From: an uncultured Acholeplasmatales bacterium
Lineage (GTDB): Bacteria; Bacillota_I; Bacilli_A; Acholeplasmatales; Anaeroplasmataceae
DNA length: 42,833 nt
Direction of reading: 5' to 3'
NCBI GenBank assembly: GCA_944323055.1
Contig: CALUQZ010000014.1
Location: 1-42,833 of the forward strand
Below are positions 22,112-30,191 of this stretch, piece by piece. Both the position numbers and the translations under genes were made by a program. The first letter of the stretch is position 1. The number at the start of each line of letters is the position of its first letter. The notes under the pieces were generated by a model, which saw nothing but the letters and a program-made list of their open reading frames with translations, did no database searches and had not been told where the DNA came from.

Positions 22112-23037
22112 AGCAAAGACTGATAACTACTATTGCAATTCTAATAATATTTATACCTTTGTTATTAGTTGATTCTTTATTCCCATTATTTCAGATTTTA
22201 ATGTTAGTATTAACTATTATCGGAACATGGGAAATGTTAAAAATGTATGATAAAGAAAAAACTATTCCTTTAACAATGAAAATTATTACAATTATATGTG
22301 CCTTAGTAATGTATTTAGCTGTATTAGTAGAATTAGATCCTAGGAGTATTCCTAATCAAACTTTAATGTTATTTAATATAAAGCTTAAATTTTTACCAAC
22401 CACTATATTAATATTATTAATACTATTTACTAGTACAGTATTTTGTCATGATTTTGATGCTAGTGATATTGGTAAAAGTATAACTACTATAACTTATATA
22501 GGTATAGGTTTTGGGGCTATTACATTCTTAAAATATTTAGGAACAAGATATATTGTTTATCTATTTTTGATTACAATATTTACAGACACTTTTGCCTATT
22601 TTACAGGTATGCTTATAGGTAAACATAAAATGGCTCCGACAATTAGTCCTAAAAAGACATGGGAAGGAGCAATTGGTGGGACAGTTGTAGCAACAATACT
22701 AGCTACTTGTTTTGGTTTATTTTATGGTAATATGTTTGGTGATTTTTTTGGCAATACTACAACAACAATTCTAGATAAAATTATTGATGTTGAGAGAATT
22801 GGTTATTCTTGGGTAGTTGTAATTATCTTTTTTATGACTTTATTTGCCTCTATTTTTAGTCAAATTGGTGATTTAGTTGCTTCTAGGATGAAAAGAACTT
22901 ATGGCATTAAAGATTTCGGTAATTGTTTTCCTGGTCATGGTGGCGTATTAGATAGACTTGATTCAGCTATTATGACATCTGTATTTTTGCTTTGTGTTTT
23001 CCAAATTTTAGCATATTTGATTCCGGTGAGCGCATGA
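22108..23037 (+). CDS. cdsA: Phosphatidate cytidylyltransferase
   Basis: Membrane enzyme (309 residues) that makes CDP-diacylglycerol from phosphatidic acid and CTP for phospholipid synthesis. It has about eight hydrophobic segments, KKTWEGAIGG near residue 187 and the C-terminal CdsA signature KDFGNCFPGHGGVLDRLDS. ATGA overlap with uppS and with dxr shows tight coupling. Gene order matches Bacillus. Confidence 0.95.
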   Translation: MKQRLITTIAILIIFIPLLLVDSLFPLFQILMLVLTIIGTWEMLKMYDKEKTIPLTMKIITIICALVMYLAVLVELDPRSIPNQTLMLFNIKLKFLPTTILILLILFTSTVFCHDFDASDIGKSITTITYIGIGFGAITFLKYLGTRYIVYLFLITIFTDTFAYFTGMLIGKHKMAPTISPKKTWEGAIGGTVVATILATCFGLFYGNMFGDFFGNTTTTILDKIIDVERIGYSWVVVIIFFMTLFASIFSQIGDLVASRMKRTYGIKDFGNCFPGHGGVLDRLDSAIMTSVFLLCVFQILAYLIPVSA

Positions 23038-24179
23038 TTGATTTATATTTACTAGGTGCTTCTGGTTCAATAGGTAGACAAACTATTGATATTATAAGCA
23101 ATTATAAAAAACAATTTAGAATAGTAGCAATGTCAGTTGGTCGTGATTTGTCATTAGCTCAAGATTTAGTTGATAAGGTTAAACCAGAACTAGTTTGTTT
23201 AAGAAATGAATCTGATAAAATTAACACAACAGCTAAAATCTGTTATGGTGATAGTGGCTTACTTGAAATAGCATGTTTTAAAGCAAGTAATAATAGAGCT
23301 ATTTTAATTAATGCTTTAGTTGGCTCAGCCGGTTTAAAACCGACAGTTGTAGCTATTCAAAATAAAAAAGATATTGCTTTAGCTAATAAAGAAACATTAG
23401 TTATGGCTGGTGATTTAATTAAAGAGTTAGTTAAAGAATATAATGTCAAATTAACCCCAATAGACAGTGAACATAATGCAATTTGGCAATGTTTAAAAGG
23501 GGAAAATAAAAAAGATGTAAAAGAATTAATAATTACGGCATCTGGCGGTTCTTTTCGTAATAAAAAAAGATCTGATCTAGTAAGTGTTACTAAAGAAGAT
23601 GCTTTAAAACATCCAAATTGGCAAATGGGAGCTAAAATAACGATTGATAGCGCTACTATGATGAATAAGGGCTTTGAAGTTATTGAGGCTCATTATTTAT
23701 TTGATATGCCTTATTCTAAAATTAAGACTATTATGCATAAAGAAAGTATAGTTCATTCACTAGTTTTATTTAATGATTTAAGTTTAAAAGCTTTATTAGG
23801 TCATAGTGATATGCGAATACCAATTTTATATGCTTTATCTTATCCAAAACATTTAAAAATTAAAAATATTAAACAACTAGATTTAGCTGGTTTAAATTTA
23901 CATTTTAAAGAACTTTCCTTTAAAAGATTTCCTTTATTAAAGGCAGCTTATTATTGTGGTAATTTAGGTAAATTATATCCGACTGTTTTAAATGCGGCAA
24001 ATGAAGCGGCTGTAAAACTATTTTTAGAGGATAAAATTTCTTTTTTAGAGATAGAAGATATAATCTTTAGTTATATAAATAAGAACTATGATGATATTCC
24101 TTATAATTTAGATAATATATTAGAGATTAATGAAAAAATTCAAACAGAAATTCTTAAGAAATATGGTGATGATAAATGA
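23034..24179 (+). CDS. dxr: 1-deoxy-D-xylulose 5-phosphate reductoisomerase
   Basis: Makes MEP from DXP with NADPH, the committed step of the non-mevalonate isoprenoid pathway (381 residues). NADPH site LLGASGSIGRQT at the start; ALANKETLVMAG, the metal-binding PIDSEHNAIWQ, ITASGGSF, NWQMGAKITIDSATMMNKGFEVIEAHYLF follow, all standard for Dxr. Start at 23034 gives MIDLYLLGASG; the open frame's upstream ATG lies within cdsA. The stop of cdsA overlaps (ATGA). It indicates isoprenoids for UppS come from the MEP route. Confidence 0.96.
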   Translation: MIDLYLLGASGSIGRQTIDIISNYKKQFRIVAMSVGRDLSLAQDLVDKVKPELVCLRNESDKINTTAKICYGDSGLLEIACFKASNNRAILINALVGSAGLKPTVVAIQNKKDIALANKETLVMAGDLIKELVKEYNVKLTPIDSEHNAIWQCLKGENKKDVKELIITASGGSFRNKKRSDLVSVTKEDALKHPNWQMGAKITIDSATMMNKGFEVIEAHYLFDMPYSKIKTIMHKESIVHSLVLFNDLSLKALLGHSDMRIPILYALSYPKHLKIKNIKQLDLAGLNLHFKELSFKRFPLLKAAYYCGNLGKLYPTVLNAANEAAVKLFLEDKISFLEIEDIIFSYINKNYDDIPYNLDNILEINEKIQTEILKKYGDDK

Positions 24180-25891
24180 TTTTAGCTTTAACTGGTTTTT
24201 GGTTAGTTGTAGTTTCACTTATCGTTTTTATTCTAATTATCGGTCTCATTATTGTCATTCATGAATTTGGTCATTTTTTGGTAGCTCGTAAAGCTGGCAT
24301 TTTATGTTATGAATTTTCAATAGGTATGGGGCCTTGTATTTATAAACATCAATTTAAAAATACTTTGTTTTGTTTAAGAGCTATTCCGATTGGCGGTTAT
24401 GTATCAATGGCTGATGATGATATTAGTCTTTTAATTAATAAGGGTGATAGAATAGGTTTGCTTTTAGATGATGATGAAGTTATTAAAATTAATGCTGATA
24501 GTAATTTGACAGCTGATATTAAAGGCCAAGTAGTAGAATATAAGGCAGCTAGTATAGAAGATAATCAAACATATATTACTATTTTAACCGATGATGGTAA
24601 TGAATTAACATATACTTTAAAAGCTAAGGCTATCTATTCTTTAAACCAAAAAAATAATATGGTTATTCCAAATTATAAAGAGACTTTCTCAGCTAAACCT
24701 TTATGGAAGAGGTTTTTAACTTTATTTGCTGGACCTTTTATGAATTTTGTTTTAGCTATAATTATTTATTTTATTTATTATTGTGCTATAGGTGTACCTA
24801 ACTATAATTCTAATGTAATTGGTTCAGTTGGGACTGGCTATGCTAGTAGTTCTTATTTGTATGCTGGTGATGCCATTGTAGGAATTAGTGGGTATGAAGA
24901 TACTATTAATAGTTGGACTGATTTTGAAAAATTAATTGATGAATATAACAAAGATTATCCGGAATCAGTAACTTTAAAAGTTCTTAGAAATGGTCAAATA
25001 ATAGATGTTACAGTCAATTATTCAATTATAATTAATTCAATAGGTATTTCTAATTTAGAGATTGCTGATTATACATTACCTAGTGGTGTTAATGGTGCTG
25101 TAGTAGGTAATATTGCTTTAAATTATGTTGATGAAAATAATATAGGTACATATCCACTTGAAAGTGGAGATATTATTACAGAAATTAGGGTAGATAGGTA
25201 TATTAATAATACACAGACTATAAAAGGAGAAGTAATACCTATTACTTCATGGCAAGATTTAATAGACAATTTGGCCTATGTTGATGCAGCTCAAGTAAGA
25301 TTTACATATTACGATACTGCAAAAGCTGCTGAAGGTTTAGACCCTTATGTTTATATTGATGATTGTGCTCCTTTAAATACCTGGTCAAATGAAACGTTAT
25401 CTAGTCAAAATGTTGAAAAAATACAGTTTTTAATCGGTATTTCTCCAACATATCATTTTGAATTAGGTGGAGTTATATCGGCAGCCTTCACGAACTTTTG
25501 GTCTGATTTTACATTAGTATTTAGAACATTAAAATTATTAATTGCCCCTAGTGGTATTAGGCAAGTTGGTGTATCTAATTTAACTAGTGTAGTAGGTATT
25601 TTTGATATGGTATTACAATTAGTTCAAACTGGTATTTTACCGATATTGGCTTTTACAGCTATGTTATCAGTAAATATTGGTATAATGAATTTATTACCAA
25701 TCCCAGCTTTAGATGGTGGTAGAATTATTTTCTTATTATATGAACTTATAACAAGACGTAAACCAAATAAAAATTTTGAAAATATACTTACAATTATATT
25801 CTTTGTATTATTGATGCTATTGTTTATTTTTGTAACATATAATGATATAATGAGATTCAATATAATAAGTAATGGTTGGAGGAAATTATGA
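24176..25891 (+). CDS. rseP: Site-2 intramembrane metalloprotease RseP/RasP, extended
   Basis: Zinc protease that cuts transmembrane segments of regulators such as anti-sigma factors. HEFGH at 29-33 in the first helix holds the zinc; NLLPIPALDGGRI in the third helix gives the conserved Asp. At 571 residues it is about 150 longer than Bacillus RasP. The extra length lies in the outside region, about 210-430, where two PDZ-like stretches can be seen: one around AGDAIVGISG...SVTLKVLRNGQIIDV and another around ESGDIITEIR...WQDLIDNL. One PDZ is usual in Gram-positive RasP. Overlaps dxr and galE by 4 bases each. Target unknown. Confidence 0.92.
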   Translation: MILALTGFWLVVVSLIVFILIIGLIIVIHEFGHFLVARKAGILCYEFSIGMGPCIYKHQFKNTLFCLRAIPIGGYVSMADDDISLLINKGDRIGLLLDDDEVIKINADSNLTADIKGQVVEYKAASIEDNQTYITILTDDGNELTYTLKAKAIYSLNQKNNMVIPNYKETFSAKPLWKRFLTLFAGPFMNFVLAIIIYFIYYCAIGVPNYNSNVIGSVGTGYASSSYLYAGDAIVGISGYEDTINSWTDFEKLIDEYNKDYPESVTLKVLRNGQIIDVTVNYSIIINSIGISNLEIADYTLPSGVNGAVVGNIALNYVDENNIGTYPLESGDIITEIRVDRYINNTQTIKGEVIPITSWQDLIDNLAYVDAAQVRFTYYDTAKAAEGLDPYVYIDDCAPLNTWSNETLSSQNVEKIQFLIGISPTYHFELGGVISAAFTNFWSDFTLVFRTLKLLIAPSGIRQVGVSNLTSVVGIFDMVLQLVQTGILPILAFTAMLSVNIGIMNLLPIPALDGGRIIFLLYELITRRKPNKNFENILTIIFFVLLMLLFIFVTYNDIMRFNIISNGWRKL

Positions 25892-26904
25892 AAAATGTAT
25901 TAGTAACAGGGGGAGCTGGCTATATCGGTTCTCATACTGTAGTAGCTTTAGTAGAAGCAGGTTATAATCCTATAATTGTTGATAATTTTTCTAATTCAAG
26001 TGAAAAAGTCATTGAAAGATTAGAAAAAATTACTAATAAAAAGATTAAATATTATAATATTGACTGTTGTGATTTAGTTAAATTAGAAGAAGTATTTAAA
26101 GAAAATCAAATATTTGGGGTTATTCATTTTGCCGGTTTTAAAGCGGTAGGAGAGTCAGTAGCTAAACCACTTATGTATTATGAAAATAATCTAATATCAA
26201 TGTTAATGGTAGTTAAAGCTATGACTAAATATAATGTTAAAAATTTAATTTTTAGTTCTTCAGCTACTGTTTATGGCAATCCAAAATCTGTTCCAATTTA
26301 TGAAGATTTTCCACTACATGTAACTAATCCATATGGAAGAACTAAACTTATGATTGAAGAGATGTTAACTGACTATACAAAAGTTAATAAGGATTTTAAA
26401 GTAGCTTTACTTCGTTACTTTAATCCAATTGGTGCTCATCAAAGTGGGTTGATTGGTGAAGATCCTAACGGAATCCCTAATAATTTAATGCCATATATTA
26501 CACAAGTATGTATTGGAAAATTAGAGTATGTTCGAGTATTTGGTAATGATTATGATACAGTTGATGGAACGGGAGTTAGAGATTATATTCACGTGTTAGA
26601 TTTAGCTTGGGGTCATGTTTTAACGCTTGACAAGTTAGCTAAAACAGATGAGAATTTATTAGTATATAATTTAGGTACTGGTAAAGGCAGTTCAGTTTTA
26701 GAAGTTATTAATGAAATGTCAAAAGTTTATGGAAAACCAATACCATATAAAATTATTGAAAGAAGACCTGGTGATATAGCTACTTGTTATGCTAATTGTG
26801 ATAAGGCTTATCGTGAATTAGGTTTTAAAGCTAAATATAATTTACATGATATGTGTGAAACAAGTTGGAATTTTCAACAAAAAAATCCTAATGGTATTAG
26901 ATAA
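25888..26904 (+). CDS. galE: UDP-glucose 4-epimerase
   Basis: Interconverts UDP-glucose and UDP-galactose with bound NAD+ (338 residues). Rossmann start VLVTGGAGYIGSHT, SDR catalytic Ser in SSSATVYG, Y149-x3-K153 in YGRTKLMIE, and LRYFNPIGAHQSG. Start at 25888 follows TGGAGGA and overlaps the rseP stop; the open frame continues four codons upstream without a ribosome site. Placing galE after rseP (where Bacillus has proS and polC) is a local rearrangement that links sugar-nucleotide supply to envelope genes. Confidence 0.95.
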   Translation: MKNVLVTGGAGYIGSHTVVALVEAGYNPIIVDNFSNSSEKVIERLEKITNKKIKYYNIDCCDLVKLEEVFKENQIFGVIHFAGFKAVGESVAKPLMYYENNLISMLMVVKAMTKYNVKNLIFSSSATVYGNPKSVPIYEDFPLHVTNPYGRTKLMIEEMLTDYTKVNKDFKVALLRYFNPIGAHQSGLIGEDPNGIPNNLMPYITQVCIGKLEYVRVFGNDYDTVDGTGVRDYIHVLDLAWGHVLTLDKLAKTDENLLVYNLGTGKGSSVLEVINEMSKVYGKPIPYKIIERRPGDIATCYANCDKAYRELGFKAKYNLHDMCETSWNFQQKNPNGIR

Positions 26905-26910
26905 ATATAA

Positions 26911-26949
26911 TTTTAAGCATTTAAAGTTCTAAACTTGAGGTGCTTAAAA
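26911..26949. other. Imperfect hairpin after galE
   Basis: TTTTAAGCA (26911-26919) and TGCTTAAAA (26941-26949) pair perfectly, with an inner AAGTT/AACTT pairing. No T run follows. It may slow polymerase before the true terminator or protect the mRNA end. Confidence 0.35.
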
Positions 26950-26954
26950 CCAAT

Positions 26955-26985
26955 GAAAACGCTTTATTAAAAGCGTTTTCTATTT
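26955..26985 (+). terminator. Terminator after galE
   Basis: GAAAACGCTT, loop TATTAA, AAGCGTTTTC, then TATTTAT. A 10-bp stem with a weak T tract. Confidence 0.7.
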
Positions 26986-26994
26986 ATAATTAAT

Positions 26995-27023
26995 TTGTAA
27001 ATATATTTTAAGTAGTGTATAAT
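26995..27023 (+). promoter_or_regulatory. Promoter of adhE
   Basis: TTGTAA (26995-27000) and TATAAT (27018-27023), spacer 17. AAATATATTT (26999-27008) between them is a short palindrome that might be part of a redox operator, but it does not match a full Rex box. Confidence 0.65.
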
Positions 27024-27054
27024 CAAATGCGGTAAAACGTAAAGGAGTTTAAAT

Positions 27055-29691
27055 ATGCAAGAAAATAATCAAAAAGAACAAGCTTTAGCTGAAGTTGATA
27101 GCTTAGTTAAGAAAGCTTTAGTAGCTTTAAATGAATATGCATCATTTACGCAAGAACAAGTTGATTATATTGTAGCTAAATGTAGTGTAGCTGCCCTTGA
27201 TCAACATGGTGCTTTAGCTAGAGCTGCAATTGAAGAAACACAACGTGGTGTCTTTGAAGATAAAGCAACTAAAAATTTATTTGCTTGTGAATATGTTACA
27301 CACCACATGAAAAGATTAAAAACAGTTGGTATAATTTCAGAAAATGATGTTACAGGGGTGACTGAAATTGCCGAACCAGTAGGTGTAGTAGCTGGTATTA
27401 CGCCAGTAACAAACCCGACTTCTACAGCTATTTTTAAATCTTTAATTTGTTTAAAAACTAGGAATCCTATTATTTTTGCTTTCCATCCAGGTGCCCAAAA
27501 TTCTAGTGCTTTAGCTGCGAAAGTAGTATATGAAGCTGCCATTGCGGCTGGTGCACCAAAAAATTGTATTCAATGGATTGAACATCCATCTATGGATGCA
27601 ACATCAGCCCTTATGCAACATCCTGGTGTTTCTACTATTTTAGCTACTGGTGGAAATGCTATGGTTAAGGCTGCTTATTCTTGTGGAAAACCAGCTTTAG
27701 GTGTTGGGGCAGGTAATGTTCCGGCTTATATGGAAAAAAGTTGTGATATTAGACAAGCTGTTAATGATATTGTTATGTCTAAGTCTTTTGATAATGGTAT
27801 GGTTTGTGCTTCTGAACAAGCTGTAATTATTGATGATGAAATTTATGATGAAGCAATTAATACATTTAAAGAATACCATACATATTTTGTCACTAAAGAA
27901 GAAAAGAAAAAATTAGAAAAATTTATGTTTGGCGTAGCTACTAAAGAAGACAAACCTAATGCCCGTCTTAATTCAGCAGTAGCAGGTAAATCACCTCATT
28001 GGATTGCTGAACAAGCTGGTTTCTCTATTCCAGAACATGTTTCTATTATTGGTGTTGAATGTTCTAAAGTAGGAGTAGATGAACCTTTAACTAGAGAAAA
28101 ATTAAGTCCTGTTCTAGCTTTCTTAAAAGCTAAAACAACAGAAGAAGGTATCTCATTAGCTAAACAAATGGTTGAATTTAATGGTTTAGGTCACAGTGCA
28201 GCTATTCATACAAAAGATCAAAAATTAGCTGATACCTTTGGTGATGTAATCCCAGCTATTCGTATTATTTGGAATTCTCCTTCAACATTTGGTGGAATTG
28301 GTAATGTTTATAATGCTTTTATACCATCATTAACTCTAGGTTGTGGTTCTTATGGTCACAACTCAGTAGGTGGTAATGTTAGTGCTATTAATTTATTAAA
28401 TATCAAAAAGGTAGGTAGAAGAAGAAATAATATGCAATGGTTTAAAATACCTTCAAAGATTTATTTTGAGCGTGATTCTATTGAATACCTACATCAAATG
28501 AAAGAAATGACTAAAGTTATGATTATAACTGATCGTTCTATGGTTGATTTAGGTTTCTTAAAGAAAGTAACAGATCAATTAGAATTACGTCATCCAAAAG
28601 TTCCTTATTCAATTTTCTGTGATGTTGAACCAGATCCATCAATTCAAACTGTTCAAAAAGGTGTTGAATTAATGCGTTCATTTGAACCAGATTGTATTAT
28701 CGCTTTAGGCGGTGGTTCAGCAATGGATGCTGCTAAAGGTATGTGGTTATTCTATGAACATCCAGAAGTAAACTTCAATGATTTAAAACAAAAATTCATG
28801 GATATTAGAAAGAGAGCCTTCCAATATCCGGAATTAGGTCATAAAGCTAAATTAGTATGTATTCCTACGACATCTGGTACAGGTAGTGAAGTTACACCAT
28901 TTGCGGTTATTACAGATAAAGTAAATCATATTAAATATCCATTAACTGACTATTCATTAACACCAACAGTAGCTATCTTAGACCCAGCTTTAACATATAG
29001 CTTACCTAAATCAGTAACAGCTGATACAGGTATGGATGTTTTAACACATGCAACAGAAGCTTATGTTTCAACTATGGCTAATGATTTCACAGATGGTTTA
29101 TGTCGTCAAGCTATTAAAATGGTATTTACATATTTAGAAAGATGTTATAACAACGGAGCTACTGACCATGAAGCTAGAGAAAAAATGCACAACGCTTCAT
29201 GTATTGCAGGTATGGCTTTTGCTAATGCTTTCTTAGGTATGAACCACTCAATGGCTCATAAAATTGGTGGTGAATTCCACGTTCCTCATGGTCGTGCTAA
29301 TGCAATTTTATTACCATTTACTATTAGATATAATGGTATTTTACCAGAAAAATTATCTACATGGCCTAAATATAACAAATATGTAGCTGGCGAACGTTAT
29401 CGTGAATTAGCTGAAATGTTAGGTTTACCTTGTTCAACAGTTGAAGAAGGTGTTGAATCTTATGCTAAAGCTTGTGGTGAACTTGGTAAACGCTTAGGTA
29501 TCAAGATGAATTTCAAATCACAAGGATTAGATGAAAAAGCATGGTTAGCAGATGTTGAAAGATTAGCATATTTAGCATATGAAGATCAATGTAGTCCAGT
29601 TAACCCAAGAGTTCCGATGGTAGAAGATATGAAACGCATATTAACAGATGCGTACTATACAGAAGAATTTATCGATAAAGATAATAAATAA
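27055..29691 (+). CDS. adhE: Bifunctional aldehyde/alcohol dehydrogenase AdhE
   Basis: Converts acetyl-CoA to ethanol in two NADH-using steps, recycling NAD+ during fermentation; 878 residues, the full length of the family. The N-terminal acetaldehyde dehydrogenase has GVVAGITPVTNPTS and catalytic C251 in FDNGMVCASEQ. From about residue 460 the iron-type alcohol dehydrogenase follows, with GGGSAMDAAKG, PTTSGTGSE and the iron ligands in GMNHSMAHKIGG and FHVPHGRAN. AdhE proteins assemble into spirosomes. Ribosome site AAAGGAG, own promoter and terminator, codon use of a strongly expressed gene. It marks the organism as an ethanol-forming anaerobe. Confidence 0.97.
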   Translation: MQENNQKEQALAEVDSLVKKALVALNEYASFTQEQVDYIVAKCSVAALDQHGALARAAIEETQRGVFEDKATKNLFACEYVTHHMKRLKTVGIISENDVTGVTEIAEPVGVVAGITPVTNPTSTAIFKSLICLKTRNPIIFAFHPGAQNSSALAAKVVYEAAIAAGAPKNCIQWIEHPSMDATSALMQHPGVSTILATGGNAMVKAAYSCGKPALGVGAGNVPAYMEKSCDIRQAVNDIVMSKSFDNGMVCASEQAVIIDDEIYDEAINTFKEYHTYFVTKEEKKKLEKFMFGVATKEDKPNARLNSAVAGKSPHWIAEQAGFSIPEHVSIIGVECSKVGVDEPLTREKLSPVLAFLKAKTTEEGISLAKQMVEFNGLGHSAAIHTKDQKLADTFGDVIPAIRIIWNSPSTFGGIGNVYNAFIPSLTLGCGSYGHNSVGGNVSAINLLNIKKVGRRRNNMQWFKIPSKIYFERDSIEYLHQMKEMTKVMIITDRSMVDLGFLKKVTDQLELRHPKVPYSIFCDVEPDPSIQTVQKGVELMRSFEPDCIIALGGGSAMDAAKGMWLFYEHPEVNFNDLKQKFMDIRKRAFQYPELGHKAKLVCIPTTSGTGSEVTPFAVITDKVNHIKYPLTDYSLTPTVAILDPALTYSLPKSVTADTGMDVLTHATEAYVSTMANDFTDGLCRQAIKMVFTYLERCYNNGATDHEAREKMHNASCIAGMAFANAFLGMNHSMAHKIGGEFHVPHGRANAILLPFTIRYNGILPEKLSTWPKYNKYVAGERYRELAEMLGLPCSTVEEGVESYAKACGELGKRLGIKMNFKSQGLDEKAWLADVERLAYLAYEDQCSPVNPRVPMVEDMKRILTDAYYTEEFIDKDNK

Positions 29692-29698
29692 TAAATTA

Positions 29699-29726
29699 AA
29701 ATCTTGCTTATTGGCAAGATTTTTTT
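29699..29726 (+). terminator. Terminator after adhE
   Basis: AAATCTTGC, loop TTATTG, GCAAGATTT, seven T. Classic rho-independent terminator. The following ~170 bases up to yhbY show no gene and no promoter I can call with confidence. Confidence 0.9.
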
Positions 29727-29897
29727 GCTATTATATAAAAATAAAAATCAAAAGAAAAAATAGCTAAGTTTAGATTTTAAGACTATAAAATAATGAGCTT
29801 TTATGTTATCATATAAATAGTGAAATATTCTTAACAATTAATAACAAACATGTCTTTAAGAAGTTTTATCTAATATATGTTATAGGAAGGTGAAGTT

Positions 29898-30182
29898 ATG
29901 ACTTCAAAACAAATAGCTCATTTGAAGAGTTTAGCAATGAATATTAAAGTAGTTTTACAAGTAGGTAAATTAGGTATTCATGATAATGTGATTACGGATA
30001 TTGAAAATTATTTAGATGCTCATGAATTAATGAAAATATCATTATTAAAAAATAGTGATATTGATGAATTAGAGTTTAAAACTCTATTAATTAGTAAAGG
30101 AATTACTGTAGTCACAAAAATTGGTCGAACTATGGTTTTATATCGTTATTCAAAAAAATTGAAAGAACATATTGAGTTTTAA
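29898..30182 (+). CDS. yhbY: YhbY-family CRM-domain RNA-binding protein
   Basis: Single CRM (chloroplast RNA splicing and ribosome maturation) domain of 94 residues; YhbY/YqeI proteins bind pre-50S particles. The family motif is visible as LQVGKLGIHDNVITDI near 20-35, with KISLLKN after it and IGRTMVLYR near 75-83. AGGAAGGTG precedes the ATG. Nine bases separate it from polA, so they are likely co-transcribed; in Bacillus it sits elsewhere (yqeI). Confidence 0.9.
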   Translation: MTSKQIAHLKSLAMNIKVVLQVGKLGIHDNVITDIENYLDAHELMKISLLKNSDIDELEFKTLLISKGITVVTKIGRTMVLYRYSKKLKEHIEF

Positions 30183-30191
30183 GGTGATATT

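Noticed and set aside
22108-25891. UGA read as tryptophan (mycoplasma code).
   Set aside because: TGA ends cdsA, dxr and rseP within ATGA overlaps, exactly where those families end, and Trp is encoded by TGG throughout.
26995-27023. Rex (NADH-sensing) operator in the adhE promoter.
   Set aside because: Only a 10-bp AT palindrome (AAATATATTT) and a TTGT are present; the second half TTAACAA/TCACAA is missing.
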